Assembly (NCBI GenBank): GCA_037576195.1 | Contig: CM075102.1 | Span: 44,822,745 to 44,886,744 of the forward strand | DNA length: 64,000 nucleotides | From: Phytoseiulus persimilis | Taxonomy: Eukaryota; Arthropoda; Arachnida; Mesostigmata; Phytoseiidae | Direction: 5' to 3' | Part shown: one piece after another, positions 38,560-49,599 of the stretch | Position numbering within the stretch: position 1 is the stretch's first letter | How the letters are laid out: the number at the start of each line of letters is the position of its first letter | Program-made: the position numbers and the translations under genes | Notes under the pieces: generated by a model | What the model was told of the DNA's origin: nothing | The model's database searches: none | Seen by the model: only the letters and a program-made list of their open reading frames with translations

Positions 38560-38880
38560 CTAGTATAACATGGGGTGGGGTGGTGGGAGCTGCGGTCTTT
38601 CGTTTCTGAAGTCGACTATCAGATTTAGGCCCCGAGCTCGGCCATTCAACCGGCCCGCACTCGCGGCGATCGGATTTCTGCGAATGGATTCTGCGTTCTT
38701 CTCCCCTTCCGGTCCCGCACCAAACTCCCTGAGTCGGGGCAAGCCTTGGGCATTTCGAAATTCACCTTGATGCGTCTGTGAGCACAGACCACCTCTCCCT
38801 GCGCAAAAACTGTCGAACTTTTTTCGAACGGTGACGAGTTTGGAATGAATTATGATAAATTCCTGCACGACAATCTTCAA
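38560..38880 (-). mobile_element. Decayed Ty3/Gypsy RT fragment (palm to thumb)
   Basis: One open minus-strand frame reads FIIIHSKLVTVRKKF, then GGLCSQTHQGEFRN, then FGAGPEGEKNAESIRRNP. This follows the RT series (D)DIIIxSKxxxEHxxHL, GLxxNxxKCEFxx, and FxGxGxxPxxEKxxxIxxxPxP. The first catalytic Asp position reads Glu-Phe. No continuation into RNase H is evident below 38.56 kb. It lies 0.9 kb from another RT remnant on the same strand, so at least two copies or a nested insertion are implied. Confidence 0.47.
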
Positions 38881-39689
38881 TCAGTCGGGCATAGGCCGTA
38901 GAGGTTGTGATTTTGCGCCCCCAGCGCGCCCGTTGCCTCGGATCGGATTCACCCGTGATTCTCTTCAATTACAGAACACTCGAGCTTCCACCCAGACAAT
39001 ACCAGCAGGAATCCATGCGGGGCGAACAAAAAGAGAGGATGGAGCGCTCAAGCTTCTCAGAAGTGAACCATCAAGGGCGATTTTTCCCGTTTTGAGAATT
39101 CCCTCCAGCAGACAGCACGAGCGTGCTCTCGGGTTCATCCCCTACGACCGACAAGATCTTCGATCCTGAATGTTGTTCTCGATGGTTCAATTCGACACGT
39201 GCGCACTCCCGCAGGCGTGACACTAGTTGGTATCGCAGGTTTCTTGCCGGTCAACATCCCGTAACTTGGAAAGTCTCGCCGGAATCTTCCGTCTCGCAGC
39301 CTCCTTTGTTCACTAATTGTGAAGTTGAAATCGCGGACATGTCCTCCGGAGAACTATTTCAAAATTTGCCGAGAGCCGAAGCGAGCGCAGGAAGACTGTT
39401 GAGCAGCTGTTGCCGCGAGGCGTTGGCCAACACGAGACTCGGAGGGCTTACTTCGCTCCCTCGCTTGCTAACTGGCTGCTGCGAGAGTAGCATTTCGACT
39501 CCTGACTGATCTCTACGGCCACCTGTGACGCTAGTCGTTGTTCTCGTCGTGTGCTAATTGCACTACGAAGGGGATTTAAATTTCTTCTCTTGCGCTGCAA
39601 ATTAGTGCTTTGTTAGCGAATGTTGGCCGGCTGCCGGTGCCGGCGGGTCCGATGGTACAGCGACAACTCCGCCGGAAGGAGTAGCGTAG

Positions 39690-42380
39690 GGGAGCGATCC
39701 AGCTAGAGCTCGGAACATGGGTGCGCTGTTCTGTTCCAACTCGAAAAACCCAAAGCTGTTACGAACGAGCCGACAAGCTCCCGAACGACGCCAATGACGC
39801 TTTTGGTCGAGTCGCGAAAAAATCCTACGAGCGTTAAAGCGGTTCGGGCCATCGGCAGACATCGCCAGCGCGACCAAGAGAGAACTCCGAGTCGGATATT
39901 GACACTCGGCTAAATACAGAGCTAGACAATCCGCGATCAGGAACTCGATCAAGAACCCGAATCTTGAAACTGTTCCGCCTCGGGTGAGCGCAAGCGCAAG
40001 GTTCAGTGGAACGCTGGGGCTTCGAGTTGGACGTGGCATTTCGGACGAATTCCTCGGGAGCGGCAGAACCTCCAAAACCCCGTGTGCAACGTGGCGCCTT
40101 ATTACCGGTGAAGTCGCGAGCATGACAAGTAATTCCCAATCCCCTTTGCCCGGTAGGGTGTCAAGACGCTCGGATCCTGGTATCCGACTCCATAGGCTAT
40201 TCGGATGTAAATATCCTGGGTCCGTCGAGGAGAAAAGCTTTGAGGCTATTAATGTTTGAGCGAGTAAAAAATTTCAACAGGAAAAGGAACTGCTCAGCAT
40301 CACCCAAAAGACATTCTCGCGTTCAGTTCCTCTCTATTCTTTCGCGTTCACAAAAGCTCTGCGCGCGCTCGTATGCCGCTCACTGGATCCGCCCGTTCCT
40401 CCCCCCCCCTCCCGCATCGTCTCACAGTTCGTCAGGCCGCGCCACGTTCAGGGCGGGATGGGAGGAAAGTTGAACGCTTCCCCGTAACCCAGAGATGAAC
40501 ATCGTGCGCGGAAGAAAGACGAGAAGCCGTGTGCGAGGGCGCCGTGGGAGGACAACAATATAGATCGGATCGGGCAGAGTATTCACGGTGAGCGGGCGAC
40601 ATTAGGAGAACTTCAAAGTGTCGTAGGGTGAGTTTTTCGAGTCACAAAGTTTCTCTCGGACAGGAGATTGGTGAGAGCGGGAAGGGAGCGTATCATAGAG
40701 GAACATCTGAACGCCCAACGTGACTCTGCCGGATCTTTATCCGATCCTGACGCCCGAAGGGGTTGGTCCTGTTCGAATGAGTTGCGCCGACATCGTCTCA
40801 ACTGTTAGACGTTAGGGACTGCATCAGAGCTGTACCCGCGGAGCGTGGAGGACGCGCGTGCTGTGCGATGCGCTGAAAACCTCCCCAGGCAGAACAAAGT
40901 TCTCCTTCGACGACTTTCTTTCATTTATCGAGGTTGGCACGTGAATTCGATCAGTTTTTCTTCGACGACTCTTGTGTTGACACCTTCGTTGTTTGCTTCA
41001 TTTTCTTTGAGTCGTTCGAGCTAGCCCTAATCCCTTGAGGACGTAGCAGCATCATCCGAAGTTTGTTGTAGGCCCCAGGTTACAAAATGATCATCATACT
41101 GCGGATTGAGCCTCCCCCGGCTTCTTCTCGTTCCCCGACTTATTCGGCGAAGTGAAAAATGATAAGAACCTTCGAGCAAGCCTCGAGCATCAAGAGCTCG
41201 GCTTGGGCAGAACAAGCCTTCATCTCGAATCAGTGACTAACCAATAAGCGCTTTCTGCTCCTCAAGAATCCTCCGTTACTCTCATTCGTACCGAGGATAT
41301 GAGCTGGGAACGGAACACATCCTTGACATACAGGGTGGCCATCTTGGTTGGTCGGGAACTTCCGAACTCGGCTTTGCATGGGCCACAACTTCGTCATGTT
41401 TTTACTATTTCCAACGACTAGATAGAGGATCGATGAGGATCTCTAGCCGACCATCTCGGTTCGATGGGATTATGCGAGGAGCTATGCGTTCAGCAGAGCA
41501 TCGTGAGGTTGATGAGAAAAAAATCGGGATCAATTTCAGTAGTTGAATTAGTGGTTCCGTAGGCTCACGTTCCACATCGATCCCAATATCGGCCAGTATT
41601 GGGAGCGAGCCGCAGACGGGCACAGCTAATGATGCGTGCTACTTGACAGTGTCCCAAAGCACAGCTGTGGTTGGTTTCAGTTTCGTTGCGGCCAGCTTCC
41701 GGCAGAACACGCGAACCCTCGCCCCCTCGCCGGTAGAAGGTCAGCCTACGTTGAGAATTCAAGGTCCTCCTGAAAATTGCGGGAGAACGCCGAAGCCGTC
41801 GCTTGGATTCGAACTCGGATTCGAACGCGGATATGGAAAAGGGAGCCGGTCAGCCGCCAGGAATCGATTCATCTTGAGACTCTGGAATATGGCGAACTAC
41901 CCCATCTAGGAAATTCGAAGTCCAGAGGACGGTCAGGGGATCGTGCAAGGAAAACCGGTTGGAGGTGATTTCCGCGGAGAAACGAAAATCTTCGGATCGA
42001 CCCGAAAACCTAATATCCGAGCAGTTTGATCCATTCTTTGCAACTGTATACAGTGCCATCACGGATGGAAATGACTGTCCGCAGATCCCCCATCTCCCTT
42101 GAGTTATGGGAGAACCTCGAAGATTGACGAAGTTATGACCGAAACAGAATCGAGCTCGAAAGTTCCCGACACGAAATAGTCACCCTGCATGTAGCCTGAC
42201 AGCTTGGCTTTAGCCCGCGGCATACACCGTAAATGAGACCGACCACCGGTACAGATTACCCGGTCTCCTTCGGACCCGTGGGCTTCGATGAAGGAACTTG
42301 AGCAGTGTTCCGAGGGCTCGCAACAGAGCGTTCTTCGATGCTCGCGGTCCGCCTCGGCCGCACGGTCGCGACCCACGTAA
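39690..42380 (-). mobile_element. Decayed Ty3/Gypsy series: gag end, protease, RT
   Basis: Reading down the minus strand, the landmarks occur in element order. (1) 42376-42150: AAEADREHRR, then SHLRCMPRAKAKLSGYMQGDY, like the gag tail and its CxxH...CxPPC...GN knuckle. (2) SGTFELDSVSVI near 42140, like the protease RFLVDTGADxSVI. (3) 41620-41405: LPILADIGIDVEREP and later GRLEILIDPLSS, like the protease end IADVxxPIIGxDFLxxF and NRRLIDPLTSLS. (4) about 41395-41310: DEVVAHAKPSS then PRWPP, like the linker before RT. (5) 39990-39700: RFGFLIEFL, then TRSSLLVALAMSADGPNRF, then RRIFSRLDQ, like the RT FGLFEFL, YLDDLLVASxSxxEH and xxIFSRLDQ. Between (4) and (5) the distance is larger than in intact elements, implying an insertion. 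All catalytic sites are lost. Confidence 0.48.
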
Positions 42381-44416
42381 AAGTTGATCAGGAATTCAGC
42401 ACGGAGTCGATAGTAATTTTTTGTTGAGCGGAACTGGGAAGTATAGCGGTGGACTCATAAATGTCATGTTAGACTTTCATCATTGTGAATTAGTGAGCTC
42501 GTAAACATTTAATTGCTGACCTTCTACGTTCGGCTCGCTCACCAACTTTGCCGAGTGTCTGCATCTGCATCCGTTTATGGCATTCAGCCATCTCTTGATG
42601 CTCAGCTCTCTCTGGACCTTGATAATTTCGGTTCAGGAACTCCAGGCTCCGCGGCCAGCTTCCGACTCGACCGGTGCCCCTCTCACGTGGTCCTCATGAG
42701 TTCCCCGTTTCTCCTGATCTCCCCATAGCTACATATCTGCCGTCCGCTGGCGTTTCTAGCTCTCTTGTGGTTCCTTTGGGACAGAACGAGCAGGCGGGGG
42801 GCGCAAGCACTAAAAATGTGAGTATGAACACAGCTCCAATAACGAATGTCGCAGGTTGGAAACTCAGCTCATGTCGGGCAGGTTAGAGCGGCAGAATTGG
42901 GACATCGCTCCGATTTCCGGGAATCTGAGCCAAGATTCTACGTATCGAATGCATTGTGGCGGACGTGACATTCGGTCAGCCGGGGACGGAGTAAATTGAG
43001 ATCGACGTCTGACACACGTCTTTTTCAGCCGAAAGTTTATTGGGCGTGCAATAGAACAGTTCCGTGCAGTCGTCGAATTAAAGGATCCGAAGTTAACTAG
43101 AACCGCCGCGCTAATGCCTCGTGCGTGCTCATCCGCACTCCTGTTCGGCGCTTTGCATGCTCATCAAACGGAAGAGCGGAACGACCTCCTGACAGAACGG
43201 CAAAACGGTGGAATGACGGAAGGGACGAGCGTCGCGATTTCGGAGCCGAGTGCGACGAAATGCGAATCGTACGAATTACCCATAAGCGCTCCATCCGCCG
43301 AGGGCAGTACGTGTTTCTGCCACGTCTACTCGGAACTGTGGTTCGAGCTAATTAATACCCGATTTCCCACTCGGCTGGATGGAACGGTCCCGAAACCCCT
43401 CATGGTTAATGATTCAATTGTTCGCGAACGGCCACAGCTGCACGCGATCGGAATAGACCTGTAGCGCAAAGCACCGAAGATTTCACACGCAATTTCGCAG
43501 TGAACGGCTCCGAACCACTCGAACGAATGTACCATCCATGCGAAGCGACCTCGCTAAGGACCTCTGCGGGTTGCCAGTCGATCAGTGGTCAGTGAAAGAT
43601 GGATTGCGGTGACTTTATTTGTCAAGGGGTGGCTCATTGTCGAGTTGAAAATTTCCAGAGCGTACGTGTCCATCTGTCGCTGGGGGCCCATTTGCCTGCG
43701 GGCTTTTCGAGAGCGAATTCGTTAGACAGCCGCACCGAACTCAGTTCAGCGTGAGAGGTCGGCCACGTTGTAACCCGCTCATGGGCCGGTGGTTTTGTTC
43801 TGCTCCGGAATAACATAGAGCCCGACGGGGTGGCTTGGGGGCGATGGGGCAGTTTACGGTTCACGCTCTCCACAGTGATTCACATTGCGTGCATCGAAAA
43901 TGTTGACGATCGATGTTGACTGACCGACTCGGGCAAGGGTAGGTCTTGACGGTTCCGAACCACGCGCGTCAATTTCTCCGCGGCCCCAATCGCAAAGGAT
44001 CGCTCGAAGCCACCTCCGAATGAAGAGCAAGCCCTCTGCTACACCGACTTGACCACTTCGTCGAAACCCGAAAGTCCCGTTATTTCCTGGGCGAAACGAG
44101 CGGAACTGTTCTTCTTCCATTACAGAGCAGCGGGAACGACTGCGATTCGTCCTCCGGTCCACGAGAGCCGACTCCGTCGTTGAGAACGTCCCACGTCCCG
44201 AATCTTCCCGAATAGTGATCTCTCTGCAAGAGTTGTCGATCAGTCGATTAGCCCAGGGTCAGGCTCGGCTCTTGTTCCTCGCGTTCGGGAACTGAGATCG
44301 AATTCATGGACAGGACCGTCAGGACAGGACCGTCTCTCCTCAAACGAGATGGAAAGTAAATCAAACTCGGAACCTCCTCCGGTGGGGACTACAGTTGCGT
44401 GTACATAAAAACATCG
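42381..44416. other. No gene seen; short tandem duplication
   Basis: Frames at 43114-43464 (plus) and 43854-44162 (minus) have no recognisable domain. A 14-bp unit GGACAGGACCGTCA is tandemly duplicated at 44308-44335 (13 of 14 identical), just left of the inverted-repeat element. Confidence 0.45.
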
Positions 44417-44636
44417 ACCCTAAAGTCTGGGAGATAAGGGACTACTTTTTCGACTGCAAACATTACGGGAACTTCTGCTTGTGTGCACGCATGTGAATCC
44501 CGATAATTTTTCACGATGGAGCAACGTTCCGTCAATCACGGAAGAATGCCAGATCTTGAAAATGCCATCGATGACTGTGAATTCTGGGTGAATTTATGGT
44601 TGAAAAAGTAGTCCCTTATCTCCCAGACTTTAGGGT
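44417..44636. mobile_element. 220-bp MITE with perfect 35-bp terminal inverted repeats
   Basis: The left arm (44417-44451) begins ACCCTAAAGTCTGGGAGATA. The right arm (44602-44636) is its exact reverse complement over 35 nt. The internal 150 bp has no coding capacity. Size, non-coding interior and terminal inverted repeats define a miniature inverted-repeat transposable element. Perfect arm identity suggests a recent insertion, in contrast to the decayed retroelements around it. No clear target-site duplication is visible: the flanks ACATCG and AAATGG agree at only 4 of 6 positions. The superfamily is therefore not assigned. A long hairpin transcript or regulatory palindrome is an alternative. 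Confidence 0.85.
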
Positions 44637-44656
44637 AAATGGAAAATCCCTTCAGG

Positions 44657-44889
44657 TACAGTCGGATCTCGCGATCTCAGAATCTTCAAACTTCGGAACT
44701 GAACAGGCAGAAATTCCTAGAGCGAGACTCGACTGTAAGAAACCGCCCAGCTTGGGGGACCGTCCGTAACCGAAGACTTGATTCAACTTTTCCAGAGGAG
44801 ACCATCATTCAATTGAAGATCAGGAACTCAGAAGTCAGCATTTTCGTCTAGAGGGCCCCGGGCTCTCCATGGGCAGAGACTGGACTGTA
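44657..44889. mobile_element. Pogo/Tigger-like MITE (two alternative right ends)
   Basis: The left end reads TACAGTCGGATCTCGCGATC. Two inverted partial matches follow: one ending at 44737 (reverse complement TACAGTCGAGTCTCGCTC) and one ending at 44889 (reverse complement TACAGTCCAGTCTCTGCC). TA plus CAGTCGxxxCTCG is typical of pogo/Tigger-group ends inserted at TA. Either an 81-bp or a 233-bp element, or two nested ones, would fit. There is no transposase. It begins only 20 bp right of the perfect-arm element. Confidence 0.5.
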
Positions 44890-46399
44890 AGTAACCAATC
44901 AAAAAGTCGAAATCCGTCGGCCTATCTTAGTCAAGCGTGTCATGGATATCTGGTACGGAATCCGATGCACTGGTGAGCATCTTTACAGTCGACGACGGAA
45001 TCATAAAACTCGCACCAGACGAAGAATTGTACCGTGGTCTTTTATTTTGAGGCAAAGTGAGTAAACTTTTCAATATACCATCATCGGCCCTTGGCCCGCA
45101 GGACCCCAACAAACGTCCTTTCTCGATTCCTGCAGCTTTTTCCTCTCATCCCTCGATGTTGTGATGAGTTACTGCTTATCGTATGTTGCATGTTAAAGGT
45201 TCAGAAAAGCTCAGGAATTTCTCCTTCAAAATTGCTTTTTCGTGTCGTTTCCATCCGAGGAGACTGCGACTTCTACTGGGAATGAATCCCACTATGATGG
45301 TCTCTGAGGGGCGCACTGTTCCGTTCATGGACGTAGACTAACTCGGAACCGGAACATCTTCAACCTGATGTACCACCTTTCGTTCGACAAGTTCGACAAG
45401 ATGGAGTTCATCCATCAGCCCTGAGCTCCTCGATGTTCCGTAGATAATGAAGGAGGGAGAGAAGTCAACTTAAGTGATCAAGGGTTCAACTTCGAGAACT
45501 TGCTCTGCGGCCACACCCATTCATCGAAATACCTCGCTGCTCATTCATCAATCTATCCATCCACTTCATAAGACAGTCGATGCGATCTCCAGGACTCAGC
45601 CAGTGCGGACTTTTTTTTTGTGAGTGAGGAAGGTGGGCCCTGGAGTGCTTTTGAGTGAGCACCGAACGAACCGGATAAACCCAGCGTTCTGCTCATCTTA
45701 ATTGGAACCACTTAGCCAGTTCAATGGGAAGGGAGAAGACGGCTCTGACCCGGCCTCCGACTCGAGTTCCGAGCTTGAGTTAGCAACATGTGCAAAACTC
45801 CTTCCACGAGTCGGGCGCCGCGAAGGAATAGACTCGAATTGAGTGAGGCGAATCCAGCGAATTGAAGCGAGCTGAACGGATTCCTGCTCGGAGCGAAGGG
45901 CATCCTCGACAGCACTTGCAAACTAGGCAAGCCGCAAAACAGACAATAAAACGAAGCTGAGCGGATCGCAATTCTCCTGAGTGCGTCAGGTGATCTCCAC
46001 TCGATTAGAAGTACGGGTGGCCAATGCGAGGTAGGGGTGGCCGTCCGGGGCAGTAATGCAGTCGTTTGCGCAGTCACTCACTCACTCGATCGGGTCAAGT
46101 CAAGTGGCCAGCGACCGGCCCACGAGTCAGCCGGTCCCCATCAGCGGCTCCCTGCCCTCATCTCCCCGTCTTCTATTTCGTTCTCCTGAGAACAAGGGTC
46201 CTCCTTTGATTGTTGAGCCTCACTGGTCGACTGAGCGGGGGGGCGGAGGTTCTCATTGATAAATCTTCAGCGCGTGCTTTCCCACTCTTCGATTCGGAGT
46301 CCATCCGCTGAAAGAACCTACATTCATCATCGACGTCAGACTGCTCGATCGAAATTCCGTCTCATTTCGCGTATTTATTCATTCCCCACGAATGAGCTC
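44890..46399. other. Unassigned stretch downstream of an RT remnant
   Basis: In minus-strand order this follows the RT at 46.4-47.4 kb, where RNase H and integrase would be expected; I could not identify either. A short T run lies near 45611-45619, and a CACTCACTCACTCG patch near 46076. Confidence 0.4.
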
Positions 46400-47380
46400 C
46401 TCGCTCACTTCTCGATACCACAGGCTACAGACGGCGATACAGGTCGGTAGTCCCTGTTCCCGATTCTCGCGTGTCGTCGCGAGTTCTCGCAGGCATGCGT
46501 AGATCCGTCAGAGCGGATTTCTCCGGAGTTCAGACTTCGCAAAACCACAGAGAGCGAGAGTGCAGCGATCGAGGCTGAAAGGAGATTCAGAGAAGTCACG
46601 GCGCTTCTCATTTCATCCGGTTTACAAGAGCCACTTTCGTTCCAAGCAACGCTGTTCTCGTCTCTAATCCCAGCCGTTGAATCTGGCCTAAGAACCTCTT
46701 CAGCAAGGAAATTCAAGAGATCCTTCTCCCAAAGGATAACAGTGGCGACGAGAAAAGAAACGCTACCTTGGCCAATGTTGGGGATTAAGAGTATCTTGAC
46801 TGCTACAAGAATTTCCCCACCGACGTACAACGCTCTCATCGCGGAAAGAGTCAGAGGAACTTCTTCAACCCAGCAAACCTTTTTTCGGTGCAATCTGCAT
46901 ACTTCACAACGCCGAGGGGCAGAGCACACGATAATCCGAGTGGCGGGCATGACAAAACTTGTCGGGCTGAACTTCGTTGAAAGCAGTTCTGTCTTAGCCT
47001 GGTCACGTTGACTTCGGGAGCCGATCCAGAATCTTGAGATTCCCAACTTATGATTCCCACATGGTCGCTGTTAACGGTCACCGCACGGATCGAACGAAAT
47101 CCACGGCGGGTTTTCTGCCTGATTTGAGGATGAAACGCATCTCGGGAGAACTCGTTCGTGTTCATATCGAAGATGAGTGACGGCGGCGTTCCCGGCCACG
47201 CAAAAAGCCTACTCGTCAAGCGCGAAATTTCCAAATGCAACCAAGGCAGGAGCCGCGGGAGATTTGTCCGTTGCTGGGAATGGCAAAGGATGACTGCGTG
47301 GGATTCGAATTCGTATGCGCAAAGTTGAAGAACAGCAAATCCGTCGAGGTTAGTTAGAAGTGACGCCAGTCCCTTGTTGC
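46400..47380 (-). mobile_element. Best-preserved Ty3/Gypsy reverse transcriptase remnant
   Basis: The minus strand runs through the whole RT fold. Fingers (about 47150-47050): RQKTRRGFRSIRAVTVNSDH, like KKTGGFRxxxDYRAVNAVTVNDHYP. Palm (about 46930-46850): PPLGLSCALPLGVVKYADCTEKRF, like TPLGLYxFxxMPLGVKNAxQTFQRF. Catalytic site (about 46830-46797): LYVGGEILVAV in the place of YVDDILVAS, so both catalytic Asp are lost. Then FLVATVILWEKDLLNFLAEEV, like RLATxGIxLxKEKCNFLxEEVxFLGH. Thumb (about 46630-46520): CKPDEMRSAVTSL then ASIAALSLSVVLRSL, like KPDPxKVxAVxxxPxPxSIAALRSFLG. The fingers and first palm motif are in one frame (to 46851) and the rest in another (46405-47046), so one frameshift is certain. 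Hydrophobic stretches here look like membrane segments but are explained by the RT core. Confidence 0.7.
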
Positions 47381-49599
47381 CTCATCAAAGCCATCAAGCC
47401 GGAGAATCGAGCGGACAGGAGCTCATCAGTCCTGCGGGAGCGAGCGGGGCAGCTCGCCGCCTGCCTTCATTCGAGACCCAACTGCAACCGAATGCTTTCT
47501 GCGGCCAGCGCAATAGTTACCGGTTCTGTCTGCGAAGAAATACCCCGCGCAAGCCTATTCTACCACCGCGTCCTGCGTTGCGGCTTGCCACACCGACTGG
47601 CAAGCAGACAATATCGTTACAATGAATTACACCGAGCACTGGCCTGGCTGCGGCTGGCTTGCCTCCGCCGCGCCGTTACCACGGTCCGACGGCCGGTTGG
47701 CTCAGATATGACTAAAGGAAATAGCGATGAGGTATCTAACATCGTTTGGCGGCGTTTGTGGCTTGTCCGCTGCTTATCTCGTTGCCGTGTGGCTTCGTTC
47801 CTTGTCGTGGTGATGATGTAGAATCCTGTACGGTGTTTCTTGCCCGCCTTTAGCTTTGTACACGAGTTCGGCATTGTGGTGTCTCCGCTCGACGAGCGTG
47901 ACGCTTCCACCTCCTCCCTTTAGAGTTCTCGATTTAGAGTTCGTGTCGAGTTTTTCGGTTCTGAACTTTGCGGCGAGCCCGGTGAGGCCCGATCCGTGGT
48001 TTCGACTAATCCAAGATATTCGTCTGCTCGATTTCAGTCCCTTTCCGTTCTGTTGTGCCGTGCGTGTCGGAGTGCGGGCTCGTGGACGGCTCCCGCAAAC
48101 CGTAACAGACTGACTCCGATTCAGGTCTAAGCCGAGACTTTCCTCCGCAGAGGTTCCTGACCTCGGCGTAGATCCCCGCTCTCCGAGCTGGCCCTTTGAC
48201 GGGGCCGTGTGCAAGAGATGAACAGCACTGAGCACTGCGGTTGACAGCGAGCGATAAAAACACGAACAGTCACCACCGTCTCGCGTGTCTGTACGTGGAG
48301 AGACATCAGACACGACAACCTGGAACTCTTTCAAATAATGCCCATCCACGGGTTAAGTTGCTGGCTGGCTGGGTTTTTTTTCTGTTTCGCCAAGCGAGTG
48401 GCAACTAATCTAAGACGGTGCGCCTGCCCTAGTCGTTTGGATACGGAGGGGAACAACTCTTACGGCGAGTAGAAGGAAGACCGTCTCCCCAACCGCTTTT
48501 TTTCTCGTTGGAAGTTTTTTCTTCGTCGAGGGAATGCGTGGCTCGCCTGCAAGCTTCATTCGCTGCGCTGGTTCAGTTGTTGGTAAGCTGTCACAGCTTC
48601 CCGTGGATGAACTCGTGAAGCTGGCCGGCGCGGCTGCTGGTGGAGGCAGCAGTGCACTTCGAAAGTTGTTCCGGGCGCAACACTATTCAGACGCAGCGCT
48701 GACACGCTAGCTTGCCACAGCCGTCGCGTCAGGGGCGCAGAAGATGAATGCCACGGCATGTGACGTGCGCTGGATGTCGCATCTGCATCCTTCATAAAAT
48801 ACGAAAACGCCGCGTTGGATTGCAGTTGTGTTCTGACACTGTGGCCGTCTGTGACAGGGTGGAGAGATAGGCACAGACGGGGGGAGGGGGGGGATAGGAA
48901 CAACTTGTCTTCGGCTGCTTGCGTCGATCGGGAGGTCTGCGCGTCCTCAGGATGATTTTTCCGAGTTGAGAACCGCTCCATTTGGTTCCAAGGACTCCTG
49001 ATCTCTGGCTTCCACTTCAAAATCAGAGACCGATCGACCTTCTCGGATTCTGTGGGAGATATCGCCGAGATCGCGGATGGTATCGGACGTAGTCGAGCTC
49101 CGGCAGCGTGCCTTGACTTTTTCCGCTTCCACACTGATTTTCTGTTCTCGTCTGAGAATCGTCTTGTGCCAGGTCGGCTCTCCCTCCCCTAGCTTGCTTT
49201 TTTCTTCGTCGGACGCCTCCAATGTTGGCCTTGCGGAACAGTGGTTGGTCACTAATCGTCGTCGTTGCCGTCCGCCGGAATGTGCGAGCGGCGTGTAGCT
49301 CTATTTCACTCCGTTCTCTCATTTCCCTCTTTCAGAGAAGGCGTTTCCATTAACGACGCCTGACCTCGAGAGAGATTTCCATCCCCAGCCATTTTCTCCT
49401 CGTCCGAGACGACCATAAGCGGAAAGCTAGAAGAAGCTGGAACGAGCGTGCAAAAAGATTGCTTTCGCTTCGTTTCTTTTGCAACAAACCTTCCCTCTTT
49501 GCTTAGCAACCACCGATTGCTCGATGCGCGAATAACTCGCCCGCTCACACACTAATAGGCTCCGCAGCCGCGTCGGCTCGCGATCCCCCAGTGTCGAGA
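47381..49599. other. GC-rich stretch, no recognised gene
   Basis: In minus-strand order this precedes the RT, so gag and protease would be expected. Charged frames at 48947-49252 and 49306-49548 (SDEEK ... GEGEPTW) could be gag-like, but no capsid or knuckle motif is seen. GGCTGGCTGG patches lie near 48360, and a G-rich tract lies near 48880-48896. Confidence 0.35.

Noticed and set aside
46405-47046. Membrane receptor-like gene on the minus strand
   Set aside because: Its hydrophobic segments and residue order are explained by a decayed reverse transcriptase with a YVGG in place of YVDD.
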